Below are positions 46,268 through 53,101 of a stretch of DNA of 64,000 nucleotides, in pieces. The notes beneath the pieces were generated by a model. It was given only the letters and a program-made list of their open reading frames with translations, did no database searches and was not told the DNA's origin. Where the stretch lies: positions 1 to 64,000 of the forward strand of contig CAAFMS010000010.1 of assembly GCA_900764105.1 (NCBI GenBank). Reading direction: 5' to 3'. How positions within the stretch are numbered: position 1 is the stretch's first letter; each line of letters begins with the position of its first letter. The translations under genes and the position numbers were made by a program. This stretch comes from Clostridia bacterium (GTDB lineage: Bacteria; Bacillota; Clostridia; Christensenellales; Borkfalkiaceae).

Positions 46268-46414
46268 CGAGGAAATTTTCAATTAAACAACAAAGCGAAA
46301 GCCGTTTACGAAACGATAAACGGCAGTATAGACGAGCATTGCCCCGCGAGTATTTTAAGAACGAGAGATAACGCAAAATTATATCTCGACGATAAGAGTT
46401 CGGCGTTATTATGA
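46268..46414 (+). pseudogene. 3' remnant of a glucosamine-6-phosphate deaminase-like (nagB) gene
   Basis: Open frame without start codon, encoding KAKAVYETINGSIDEHCPAS, then ILRTRDNAKLYLDD and KSSALL. This matches the C-terminal end of NagB-type deaminases (A-V-x-x-x-I-x-G-x-V, CPAS-IL, and a final Leu-Asp with small residues). The rest of the enzyme (about 200 residues) is missing; the frame is closed by a TAA at 46265-46267, just after a TATAAGTCGATTAAC word. The TGA at 46412-46414 overlaps the nagA ATG by four bases, the ordinary coupling of an intact operon, so the loss is probably recent. An unrelated-looking 46-residue frame (46147-46287) lies just upstream. Confidence 0.6.
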
Positions 46415-47556
46415 TAGAGATCAAAAGCGACAAAATAATAACCCCCGAGGGTTTGCGATCGGGCTATTTATATCTCGATAACGAACTTATAGACGGGTTT
46501 TCCGAAAAAAGAAGAGCCGCCGATAAAAGTTACGACTTCACGGGTAAATACGTTTCTGCGGGTTTTATAGACCTGCACACGCACGGCGCTGGCGGTTATC
46601 CGTTCATAAACTGTACGGAGGAGGACGTAATAAACGCCTGTAATTTCCATTTAAAACACGGAACGACGAGCATAATGCCGACGGTAACCGCGGGGGCGTT
46701 CGATGCGATGAGAGACGCCGTGGCGAAAATAGCCGCCGCGAAAAGGGGAAATAAGGCTAAGAGCAATATTATAGGCTCGCACCTCGAAGGACCTTATCTT
46801 TCCGCAAAGCAATGCGGCGCGCAATGCCCGAAATTCATAACGAAACCGCAAAAAGAGGCTTATAAGTCGATTATCGACGAGTTTGGCGATTCAATAGCCC
46901 GTTGGACTTACGCCCCCGAAAACGACGAAAAGGGCGAGTTTTGCAAGTATCTGACCGAAAGGGGAATAATCGCATCGGCAGGACATACAGACGCGAAATA
47001 CGAGGATATGAAAATCGCAATCGAAAACGGTTGCAATCTCGTAACGCATTTGTATTCGTGTACTTCCACGGTGACGAGAGACCACGGGTTCAGAAGTTTA
47101 GGCGTAATAGAGAGTACGTTTTTAAGAGACGAACTATGCGCCGAAATAATAGCGGACGGAAGGCATTTGCCGCCCGAACTCATAAAAATGATTGTAAAAA
47201 TCAAGGGCGCGGACAAAACGCTTCTTTGTACGGACAGTCTCGCGATAGCGGGAACTGATATAAAAGAGGGCGTAATGAGCGGTACGGAATTTGTCGTGGA
47301 GGACGGAGTTTGTAAACTCAAAGACCGTTCGGCGTTCGCCGGAAGCGTGGCGACTGCGGACAGACTTGTTCGGGTAATGACGAAAGAATGCGGCTATGAT
47401 ATAGTAACCGCTGTAAAGATGATTACCGAAACGCCCGCGAAAATCGCAAAACTCAACGCGGGCAGTATAGAAAAAGGCAAGCGAGCCGATATAGTTGTTT
47501 TCGATGCAGATACAAATATAAAGTCGGTTTTTGTCGGCGGCTTGAAAGTTTATTAA
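46411..47556 (+). CDS. nagA: N-acetylglucosamine-6-phosphate deacetylase
   Basis: The protein has 381 residues. It is an amidohydrolase with the metal site IDLHTHGAGGYPF, the catalytic HLEGPYLSAKQCGAQ, SAGHTDAKYEDM, and THLYSCTSTVTRDHG, then CTDSLAIAGT near 280. It turns GlcNAc-6-phosphate into glucosamine-6-phosphate and acetate, the committed step in amino-sugar use, and fits the GH20 enzyme at 20978. The ATG overlaps the stop of the nagB-like remnant (ATGA), and no Shine-Dalgarno is present. The deaminase needed next appears to be broken here, so another nagB must exist elsewhere or the product feeds cell-wall synthesis. Confidence 0.94.
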   Translation: MIEIKSDKIITPEGLRSGYLYLDNELIDGFSEKRRAADKSYDFTGKYVSAGFIDLHTHGAGGYPFINCTEEDVINACNFHLKHGTTSIMPTVTAGAFDAMRDAVAKIAAAKRGNKAKSNIIGSHLEGPYLSAKQCGAQCPKFITKPQKEAYKSIIDEFGDSIARWTYAPENDEKGEFCKYLTERGIIASAGHTDAKYEDMKIAIENGCNLVTHLYSCTSTVTRDHGFRSLGVIESTFLRDELCAEIIADGRHLPPELIKMIVKIKGADKTLLCTDSLAIAGTDIKEGVMSGTEFVVEDGVCKLKDRSAFAGSVATADRLVRVMTKECGYDIVTAVKMITETPAKIAKLNAGSIEKGKRADIVVFDADTNIKSVFVGGLKVY

Positions 47557-47580
47557 ATTAAAAATCGAAGAGGAGAAATT

Positions 47581-48651
47581 ATGAAAAAATTAAATCTTGC
47601 GATTATCGGACAAGGCAGAAGCGGAAGAGATATTCACGGCGCGTATTGTCGTTCCGAAAAAAACGTTTATTTTAACGTAAAATATATCGTAGAAGCGGAC
47701 GAACGCCGCCGCGAGCAGGCGAAAGATTTGTACCCGGGCTGCGAAACTTTTGCCGATTACAAAGAACTTTTAACGAAAAACGACGTCGATTTGGTGGTGA
47801 ACGCGTCTTATTCGGATATGCATTTCGCCATCGCGAAAGATTTGCTTTATCACGGCAAAAACGTTATGACCGAAAAGCCGTTCGCGAGAAATCAGTTTGA
47901 ATGTGAGGAACTCATAAAAACCGCAAAGGATAATAACGCGAAGTTAATAGTGTTCCATAACACGCAACCCGCGCCTTTTTATCTTCACGCGCTCGACGTT
48001 ATAAAAAGCGGCGTTCTGGGCGACGTGAAACAGATAAACATCAGATATAACGGGCTTTCCCGCAGGTGGGATTGGCAGACTTTGCAGAAGAAAATGGGCG
48101 GTAGCGCGTATAACACGGGACCGCATCCTATCGCAATGGGACTCGGTTTTCTGGATTTCGACGAAAACTATAAAGTCGTATATTCCAAGCTCGACACCGC
48201 GCTCACGAGCGGCGACGCGGAGGACTACGTTAAAATTCTTTTAACCGCGCCGAAAAAGCCGCTTGTCGATATAGAAATAAATTCGACGGACGCGTTCTGC
48301 AATTATACGCTCAAAATTCAAGGCTCGCGCGGAACGTTTAAGAATACGCCCGGCGGGTATTCTTTAAAATATTATAAAGACTGCGAAAACGCAAAACAAC
48401 CCGTTGTAGAGCATTTCCTCGAATACGAGAACGGCAATCCGCTTTACTGCAAAGAAAAACTCAATTTTCACGAGGAAAGCGGAGAATACGGCGGTACGGC
48501 GTTCGATATAGGAACTGCCGCGGTTTACGAAAACGCGTATTACGCGATAACGGAAAACGCGGAACTCAAAATGTCTTTAAAGCAAGCGGAAATGGTTATA
48601 AGCGTTATCGAAACCGCGCACGCCGAAAACCCCCTTCCCGTCAAGTTTTAA
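47581..48651 (+). CDS. Gfo/Idh/MocA-family oxidoreductase
   Basis: The protein has 356 residues. The N-terminal Rossmann domain starts LNLAIIGQGRSGRDIHGAYC (GxGxxG-like turn). Then VMTEKPFARNQFECEELI has the family Glu-Lys-Pro, and the C-terminal domain includes GGSAYNTGPHPIAMGLGFLD with the conserved His. It oxidises or reduces a sugar or sugar acid using NAD(P); the exact substrate is unknown. Context with rhamnosidases, an isomerase and nagA suggests conversion of an imported monosaccharide. GAGGAG is well placed before the ATG. Confidence 0.93.
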   Translation: MKKLNLAIIGQGRSGRDIHGAYCRSEKNVYFNVKYIVEADERRREQAKDLYPGCETFADYKELLTKNDVDLVVNASYSDMHFAIAKDLLYHGKNVMTEKPFARNQFECEELIKTAKDNNAKLIVFHNTQPAPFYLHALDVIKSGVLGDVKQINIRYNGLSRRWDWQTLQKKMGGSAYNTGPHPIAMGLGFLDFDENYKVVYSKLDTALTSGDAEDYVKILLTAPKKPLVDIEINSTDAFCNYTLKIQGSRGTFKNTPGGYSLKYYKDCENAKQPVVEHFLEYENGNPLYCKEKLNFHEESGEYGGTAFDIGTAAVYENAYYAITENAELKMSLKQAEMVISVIETAHAENPLPVKF

Positions 48652-48746
48652 GTTTCGGGTTCGGTTGGGGTTTTTATCGGCTAAGCAAGTTAAGCGATTT
48701 AATTTTAAACCGTATAAAAGAAGCGGAGCTGTAAAAAACAGCAAAA

Positions 48747-48853
48747 AAAGACTACAACTTAGCCACAGGGGATTGGATTCTAACGCAATCCCCTGCGGCT
48801 TACAGGTCGGGAGGAACGGGTTCCCCGTCATCGTTCAACAAAATATAGTCTTT
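48747..48853 (-). ncRNA. Candidate structured RNA with three-way junction
   Basis: AAAGACTA (48747-48754) pairs with TAGTCTTT (48846-48853). Inside, a 14-bp stem with one mismatch joins 48762-48775 to 48786-48799 (CAGGGGATTG with CAATCCCCTG), and ACGGG/CCCGT pairs at 48816-48828. On the minus strand the closing stem ends in TAGTC followed by seven T (from 48750 downward), as a transcript with its own terminator would. I recognise no known family. Strand is a guess based on the T-run. Confidence 0.4.
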
Positions 48854-48883
48854 CTGAAAAAATCGGAAACAACGATAATGACG

Positions 48884-48913
48884 TTGACAAACACCTCGTA
48901 TTTCTGTTAAACT
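48884..48913 (+). promoter_or_regulatory. Promoter of the yitT-like gene
   Basis: TTGACA (48884-48889), 18 bases, TAAACT (48908-48913). The leader that would result is about 85 bases, contains a GCGG/CCGC hairpin and ends in a good GAGAGGTG ribosome site. Confidence 0.65.
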
Positions 48914-49003
48914 GTTTCACCGAGGGGTAGAGAGACAGAACAAACTGCCGCGGCGGAAAATTCCGCTCAGGGGTTCGGCTGGGATAACGAGAGGTGATTT
49001 TTA

Positions 49004-49897
49004 ATGGTTGAAAACAAATTGAAAGTAAAATCGGTTTTGTTGCCGATTATCTTCGGAGCGGTTGCCGCGATCGGTTGTTGGGCGTTCGTGACTCCCAACG
49101 ACTTCGCTTCTGCGGGCGTGGAGGGTATATCGGTACTTCTCGAACGGGTAGTAGGCTGGAAAGTCAACTACTGGCAACTTGTATTCAACGTTCCGCTTTG
49201 CGTATTCGCTTTTTTCTTCATAAGCAGAAGGTTTGCTTTTTTAACGTGCGTGTACTCATTGTCGTACATGGTCGTTTACGCAGTATGCGACAAATTCGCA
49301 AACAGCGCGCTTCGATACGTTTCGGGCGGTAGAAATACGATTTACCCCGTAATACTTGAAGGCGTTCTCACGGGCGTCGTATACGGCGTTTTGTTCCGTA
49401 ACGGCGGTTCTACGGGCGGCGTGGATATAGCGTCGAAGTATATAAACAAGAAAAACCCGAGGTTCAATTTCTTTTATGTAAACTTTGCGATAAACGCGAC
49501 GATAGCGATTGTTTCGTGTTTCGTTTTTCCCGAGTATATAGACGGTCGAAAGTCGTACAGTTACGCTCCCGCGTGTATGTGCGTTTTATGCGATTTTATA
49601 AGTAACATAATCGGCGACAAAATGCTAAAAGGCGGCGAGAGCGCTTGTAAGTTTATAGTAATATCCGAAAAAGTCAGAGAAATCGAAAGGGATATAGCCG
49701 AAAATCTCGTACATACTTCGACGAGGTTTATAGGTTACGGCTCGTATTCCAATCAGGAAAAGCAATGTCTTATGTGCGTCGTCACGAAAAACGAGATAGT
49801 GGACTTTGAAAACATTTTAAAAAATTACCCCGATTGTTTCAGTTATGTGGAAAACGTAAATAAAGTTATCGGGTACTTCGACAGGGTTAAAAAATAA
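49004..49897 (+). CDS. YitT family membrane protein
   Basis: The protein has 297 residues. Five or six membrane segments fill residues 10-200 (LPIIFGAVAAIGCWAFV; GVEGISVLL; YWQLVFNVPLCVFAFFF; GVLTGVVYGVLFRNGGSTGG), followed by a cytoplasmic DUF2179 domain (about 210-290) ending VENVNKVIGYF. This is the standard architecture of the YitT/DUF161 group, of unknown transport role. GNVD/GGSTGGVDI is the conserved loop. It has its own promoter and leader, and a good GAGAGGTG ribosome site. Confidence 0.92.
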   Translation: MVENKLKVKSVLLPIIFGAVAAIGCWAFVTPNDFASAGVEGISVLLERVVGWKVNYWQLVFNVPLCVFAFFFISRRFAFLTCVYSLSYMVVYAVCDKFANSALRYVSGGRNTIYPVILEGVLTGVVYGVLFRNGGSTGGVDIASKYINKKNPRFNFFYVNFAINATIAIVSCFVFPEYIDGRKSYSYAPACMCVLCDFISNIIGDKMLKGGESACKFIVISEKVREIERDIAENLVHTSTRFIGYGSYSNQEKQCLMCVVTKNEIVDFENILKNYPDCFSYVENVNKVIGYFDRVKK

Positions 49898-49959
49898 TCG
49901 TCGGCAATTACGAAAGCGGAGTTGTTTTTCGTTATATAAGTTGGCTGAGAAAAATATAG

Positions 49960-49990
49960 AAGTCTCCCCTGAGCAAGGGGAGACTTTCTT
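49960..49990 (+). terminator. Intrinsic terminator after yitT
   Basis: A perfect 11-bp stem (AAGTCTCCCCT at 49960-49970 with its complement at 49976-49986), GAGCA loop, then TCTTTTC. The space from here to the next promoter (49991-50094) holds no gene. Confidence 0.88.
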
Positions 49991-50094
49991 TTCGTTTATT
50001 CATTATAAAATTATAAATAAAAAAGAATTGTTTGAGCAGATTGATTGAAATTCCCTGTCTCATTGTAATTTAACCTCCTTTTTATCGGCTCGTC

Positions 50095-50123
50095 TTGACA
50101 AAATAGCGTTTGTATGTTACAAT
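50095..50123 (+). promoter_or_regulatory. Promoter that fixes the start of the 50168 gene
   Basis: TTGACA (50095-50100), exactly 17 bases, TACAAT (50118-50123). Transcription would begin near 50130, after the in-frame ATG at 50114, so the true start is the ATG at 50168 with GGGAGGTGG (50155-50163) in front of it. Confidence 0.8.
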
Positions 50124-50167
50124 TAGTTGCGTATCGGCTAAACAAACGTAAAACGGGAGGTGGTACG

Positions 50168-51676
50168 ATGAAATTAAAGAAAACCTCATTAAAGAAAACC
50201 TCGGCATGTATGGCGGTTGTCGCTATTCTCGCGGCGGGCGTTTTGTTGCCGCAAAGCGCGTCGAACGCTTCGGCTAATTCCGCCCAGAGGTATTTCCGCG
50301 GCGCGGACGCTTACGGCGCGGCGTATAAAGGCGACAGTTGTCCGTTTGTCGTCGAAAAGGAAAACCTTACCTTTAATTTAAACGAATTTCCGTCGAATTA
50401 TTATAGCGATAAAGCCTCCTTTCTCGCCTATTCGGGGAGCGTGACCGCAGAATATACTTTTTACAATCCGTCGGAATACACGGTGACGGCGAACCTCGCG
50501 TTTCCGTTCGGGGAAACGCCCGATTACGGTTATTATTACGACGAGAACGGCAAACGGATTTACGGAGTGGACGCCGAGAAATACGACGTTTTGGTCGGCG
50601 GCGAAAAGGTCGATAAAAAAGTACGCTATACTTACTTTAACGGCGGCTATTTCAACGTCGAAGAGGATCTTCCGAAAATTTCCGACGAGTACATCAGGGG
50701 TAAATTTTTCTCACCCGAGACGGTAGTTACGGAGTATACCTATGTGGTAGGCGGCAAGAATAAAGACGGACTTATAGACGAGTCGAAATACCCCTCGGCG
50801 TGCATGTCGTTCGACTACGCGGGGGACGAAGAGAAAACGCAGATAATATTCCCGAAACAAAGCGGGTATCGATGGCTTAAAAACAAAAAAGCGAGAGTAG
50901 ACGCGTGGGCGAAAAACGGCGACGAAGTAAAGTTGTACGCTTTCGGTAAACCGCTCGATACTCCTATAAGTTTCAAGTGTTACAAAGACGGCAGTACAAA
51001 AGACGGCGATGAAATAAGCGGTAAAGTCGAACTTACGGACACGGTTACGACTAACCTTAAAGATTTGATAAATTCCGTTTGCGGAAAAAAATCGGGAATG
51101 CCGTTTATTTCGGAAATAGATTTATATAACGCAAGCGTGTATTCCTTATACAGACGGGGGAATTACGATTACGGAATAATGCCGAATTACAGGAGTATTT
51201 TTTCAGACGATTTCGAGACCTGCCTTATGCGGTGGTACGAATACGAAATCACGTTAGGACCTAACGAGAGAAAGACGAACAGCGTGACCGCGCCGATATA
51301 TCCGACGATACATACAGAGTTTTCGCCCGCGAAGAACGTCTATACATACTATCTGTCGCCCGCTAAAACCTGGACGAGTTTCGGCTCGATTGATATAACG
51401 ATAAACACGCCTTATTATATTATGAACCCGAGTTTAAGCGGATTTGAAAAGACGGACGGGGGATATAAGTTGTCGCTAAGCGGACTTCCCGACGAGGAAT
51501 TGAAGTTTACGCTTTCGAGTTCGGAAAACCCGAAGATAGCAAAAAGAAAGGCGTCCGGAATTGCTATACTGTTAACGACTGCGTGCGTGCTGTTGGGGGT
51601 TGTACCCGTAGTGTTGTTGGCGGTGATAATAATCATAGTTATATGGCAAAACAGGAAAAACGCGAAGAGCGAATAG
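50168..51676 (+). CDS. Membrane-anchored extracellular protein of unknown function
   Basis: The protein has 502 residues. A signal peptide (about 1-36, ending SNASA) leads into an extracellular domain of about 420 residues, rich in Tyr, Asp and Lys. The domain begins with PFVVEKENLTFNLNEFP and contains a beta-sandwich-like part with YTFYNPSEYTVTANLAFPFG. One C-terminal membrane helix (about 465-490) is followed by a short basic tail (WQNRKNAKSE), so the protein is anchored as a type I membrane protein. I recognise no family. The early part resembles a domain that describes polypeptide conformations in secreted calcium or inhibitor proteins only vaguely, so I assign nothing. It has its own promoter and is monocistronic. 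Confidence 0.7.
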   Translation: MKLKKTSLKKTSACMAVVAILAAGVLLPQSASNASANSAQRYFRGADAYGAAYKGDSCPFVVEKENLTFNLNEFPSNYYSDKASFLAYSGSVTAEYTFYNPSEYTVTANLAFPFGETPDYGYYYDENGKRIYGVDAEKYDVLVGGEKVDKKVRYTYFNGGYFNVEEDLPKISDEYIRGKFFSPETVVTEYTYVVGGKNKDGLIDESKYPSACMSFDYAGDEEKTQIIFPKQSGYRWLKNKKARVDAWAKNGDEVKLYAFGKPLDTPISFKCYKDGSTKDGDEISGKVELTDTVTTNLKDLINSVCGKKSGMPFISEIDLYNASVYSLYRRGNYDYGIMPNYRSIFSDDFETCLMRWYEYEITLGPNERKTNSVTAPIYPTIHTEFSPAKNVYTYYLSPAKTWTSFGSIDITINTPYYIMNPSLSGFEKTDGGYKLSLSGLPDEELKFTLSSSENPKIAKRKASGIAILLTTACVLLGVVPVVLLAVIIIIVIWQNRKNAKSE

Positions 51677-51686
51677 AGGATAAATA

Positions 51687-51717
51687 AAAACCTCGTCCGA
51701 AAATCGGACGAGGTTTT
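51687..51717. terminator. Bidirectional terminator
   Basis: A perfect 14-bp stem (AAAACCTCGTCCGA with TCGGACGAGGTTTT) with AAA loop. It ends the 50168 gene on the + strand and the four-helix-bundle gene on the - strand, whose stop codon it overlaps. Confidence 0.92.
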
Positions 51718-52069
51718 AAAGTTTATTTTTTAAAGTCCTGCATGACGCAATAATCATTTTTCTTATTGCTCCGCATTCGTTTTTCAACTTTTTAAATTTA
51801 TCTTCTTCAAGTAATCCTGTTTCAAAAAGTAGTTCTAACCAATATTCGCTTTCAAAGCATTCTTTCAACGATATTTCAAGTTTTGAAATGAAATCAGCCG
51901 TTCCCTGAGCATATTGAGCCTCGTGAATATTTGCTCCTATACTTGTGCCTGAGCGTAACAGTTGATTAGTTAAAACGCTTTCTCTTTTGTTTTGCTTTAT
52001 CTCTCTCGTTAAGAAGACGATTTCTTTTGCAAATTTCTTTGATTTTTCTCTTAAAACGCTTTCACTCAT
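51716..52069 (-). CDS. Four-helix-bundle protein (S23/Avd-like)
   Basis: The protein has 117 residues, all helical: FAKEIVFLTREIKQNKRESV, then NQLLRSGTSIGANIHEAQYA (the family hallmark S-x-S-I-x-A-N-I-x-E), ISKLEISLKECFESEYWLEL and a final helix. This group includes 23S rRNA intervening-sequence proteins and the Avd accessory protein of diversity-generating retroelements; the molecular role is thought to be nucleic-acid binding by a pentameric bundle. No reverse transcriptase or variable repeat lies nearby. Its upstream flank is the unusual mini-hairpin array at 52077-52279. No ribosome binding site is evident before the ATG. Confidence 0.9.
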   Translation of the reverse strand: MSESVLREKSKKFAKEIVFLTREIKQNKRESVLTNQLLRSGTSIGANIHEAQYAQGTADFISKLEISLKECFESEYWLELLFETGLLEEDKFKKLKNECGAIRKMIIASCRTLKNKL

Positions 52070-52076
52070 GATACGA

Positions 52077-52279
52077 GTTATATTATTTACTGCGTAAATA
52101 GTTATATTTTTAATCTCCGATTAAAAGTTATATTTTGTCTTGCGACAAAGTTATATTATATTTGCCAAAACTTTTACGGAGTAAAAATAACACTTTGCCA
52201 AGCAAAATATCACTGCGGAAGCAATATAACTTGCCGATAGGCAAATATAACTATAGCGTAGCGAAATCGCTACGCTATA
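52077..52279. repeat. Array of about eight mini-hairpins with conserved ATATAAC/GTTATAT linkers
   Basis: GTTATAT starts at 52077, 52101, 52127 and 52150; its reverse complement ATATAAC (or ATATCAC) starts at 52207, 52224 and 52245. Between linkers are short palindromes with different arms: ATTTAC/GTAAAT, TTTTAAT/ATTAAAA, TTTGTC/GACAAA, TTTTAC/GTAAAA, TTTGC/GCAAA, TTGCC/GGCAA and, last, a 13-bp stem at 52252-52279. The linker orientation flips near the middle. The last stem may also serve as terminator of rpmB on the minus strand. Confidence 0.8.
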
Positions 52280-52284
52280 CATTA

Positions 52285-52473
52285 TTAAACTCTTTCTACT
52301 TTATTACCTTTAAGGCAACGAGCACAAACGTATTCAGAAGTAACGACGCCGTCGTTTACAACTCTTACTTTCTGAACGTTTGCATTGTAAGAACGCGGTG
52401 TCTTACGATTACTGTGGCTTACCTTATTGCCGGATAACTTAGCCTTTCCGCAAACGCTGCAAACTCTCGACAT
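52285..52473 (-). CDS. rpmB: 50S ribosomal protein L28
   Basis: The protein has 62 residues: MSRVCSVCGKAKLSGNKVSH and then NRKTPRSYNANVQKVRV, the universal L28 signature. Cys pairs near residues 5/8 and 50/53 (CARC) mark the zinc-binding form. It is a component of the large ribosomal subunit, divergent to the Asp23 gene as in Bacillus (rpmB-yloU-yloV order). GGAGGTGT stands seven bases before the ATG, and a promoter lies at 52516-52544. The hairpin at 52252-52279 follows the stop. Confidence 0.97.
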   Translation of the reverse strand: MSRVCSVCGKAKLSGNKVSHSNRKTPRSYNANVQKVRVVNDGVVTSEYVCARCLKGNKVERV

Positions 52474-52515
52474 ATTACACCTCCAAATTACTGATTCAAA
52501 TTGAAAAGCATAGAT

Positions 52516-52544
52516 ACTATATCACAATCGAAAAAAAATTGCAA
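52516..52544 (-). promoter_or_regulatory. Promoter of rpmB
   Basis: On the minus strand: TTGCAA (52539-52544), 17 bases, TATAGT (52516-52521). Confidence 0.6.
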
Positions 52545-52613
52545 CGATTTAAAGCCGATTATCGAAAAAAAGCCAAAAAAAAAGACCAAAATTTAAAAAT
52601 CGTCGAAAAATCC

Positions 52614-52642
52614 TTGTAAAAAATTCGGCAATATAGTATAAT
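52614..52642 (+). promoter_or_regulatory. Promoter of the asp23/fakA group
   Basis: TTGTAA (52614-52619), 17 bases, TATAAT (52637-52642), followed by AAAGGAG and the ATG at 52662. It is divergent to the rpmB promoter. Confidence 0.75.
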
Positions 52643-52661
52643 AAAATAAAAGGAGTATGCT

Positions 52662-53012
52662 ATGCCTGTAACGACGTCAAACATTTACGGTAAAATTTCT
52701 ATCTCGGACGAAGCAATAGCCAAAGTAGCCTCGCACGCCGCTTTGGAATGTTACGGTATCGTTGAAATGGTTTCCAGAAGGTTCATGGACAGCGTTTCCC
52801 AACTCCTTAAAAGAGAGTCGGGAGGCAAAGGCGTAAAAGTGACGACTTCCGGCGACAGAATTTACATCGACATTTTTGTGATTATAAAATTCGGCGTTTC
52901 GATATCCGCAGTTGCGGACTCTTTGAAAAAGGCCGTTAAATACAAAGTGGAACAATTCACGGGTATGATCGTGGATACGGTCAACGTGAACATTATCGGC
53001 GTTAAACTTTAA
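52662..53012 (+). CDS. Asp23/Gls24 family envelope protein (YloU-like)
   Basis: The protein has 116 residues: ISISDEAIAKVASHAALECY (the start of the Asp23 fold), then VKVTTSGDRIYIDIFVIIKFGV and MIVDTVNVNIIGVKL. Members sit at the membrane or cell envelope and often accompany a DAK2 protein; this gene precedes fakA, as yloU precedes yloV in Bacillus. The region between (53013-53101) has a short GC-rich stretch before the fakA ribosome site GGAGG. AGGAG precedes the ATG. Confidence 0.95.
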   Translation: MPVTTSNIYGKISISDEAIAKVASHAALECYGIVEMVSRRFMDSVSQLLKRESGGKGVKVTTSGDRIYIDIFVIIKFGVSISAVADSLKKAVKYKVEQFTGMIVDTVNVNIIGVKL

Positions 53013-53101
53013 AACTTCGGTTTTGAAGGGCTTTTTTGCGCCGTGAATTCTCTGCGTGGGGTGCGGTTCCGCTTTTTTTGCTTTCGGAGGAATATTATTA
53101 A

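Larger units (their letters stand above)
48652..49003. other. 352-bp non-coding stretch between the oxidoreductase and yitT genes
   Basis: Contents: a small hairpin GCTGT/ACAGC (48729-48742), a candidate three-way-junction RNA (48747-48853), a strong + strand promoter (48884-48913) and a structured 5' leader (48914-49003) with GCGG/CCGC pairing. I see no protein-coding frame with a credible start. Confidence 0.5.

Noticed and set aside
46147..46287. Small protein gene of 46 residues
   Set aside because: The frame starts inside the T-run of a terminator, has no ribosome site and ends inside the decayed nagB region; more likely chance.
48747..48853. tRNA, tmRNA or SRP RNA
   Set aside because: No cloverleaf, CCA end or T-loop consensus, and no GGAA-tetraloop SRP apex; the stems do not fit these RNAs.
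48914..49003. Known riboswitch classes (lysine, SAM, FMN, THF, yybP, T-box)
   Set aside because: None of the conserved core words for these classes could be placed, so only an unassigned leader is noted.
51716..52069. Diversity-generating retroelement
   Set aside because: The four-helix protein resembles Avd, but there is no reverse transcriptase and no template/variable repeat pair in the window.
52077..52279. CRISPR-like array
   Set aside because: The constant words are only 7 bases, spacing varies from 17 to 26 and the variable parts are palindromes; there are no cas genes.
52135..52437. 100-residue + strand frame
   Set aside because: It is antisense to rpmB and runs through the hairpin array.
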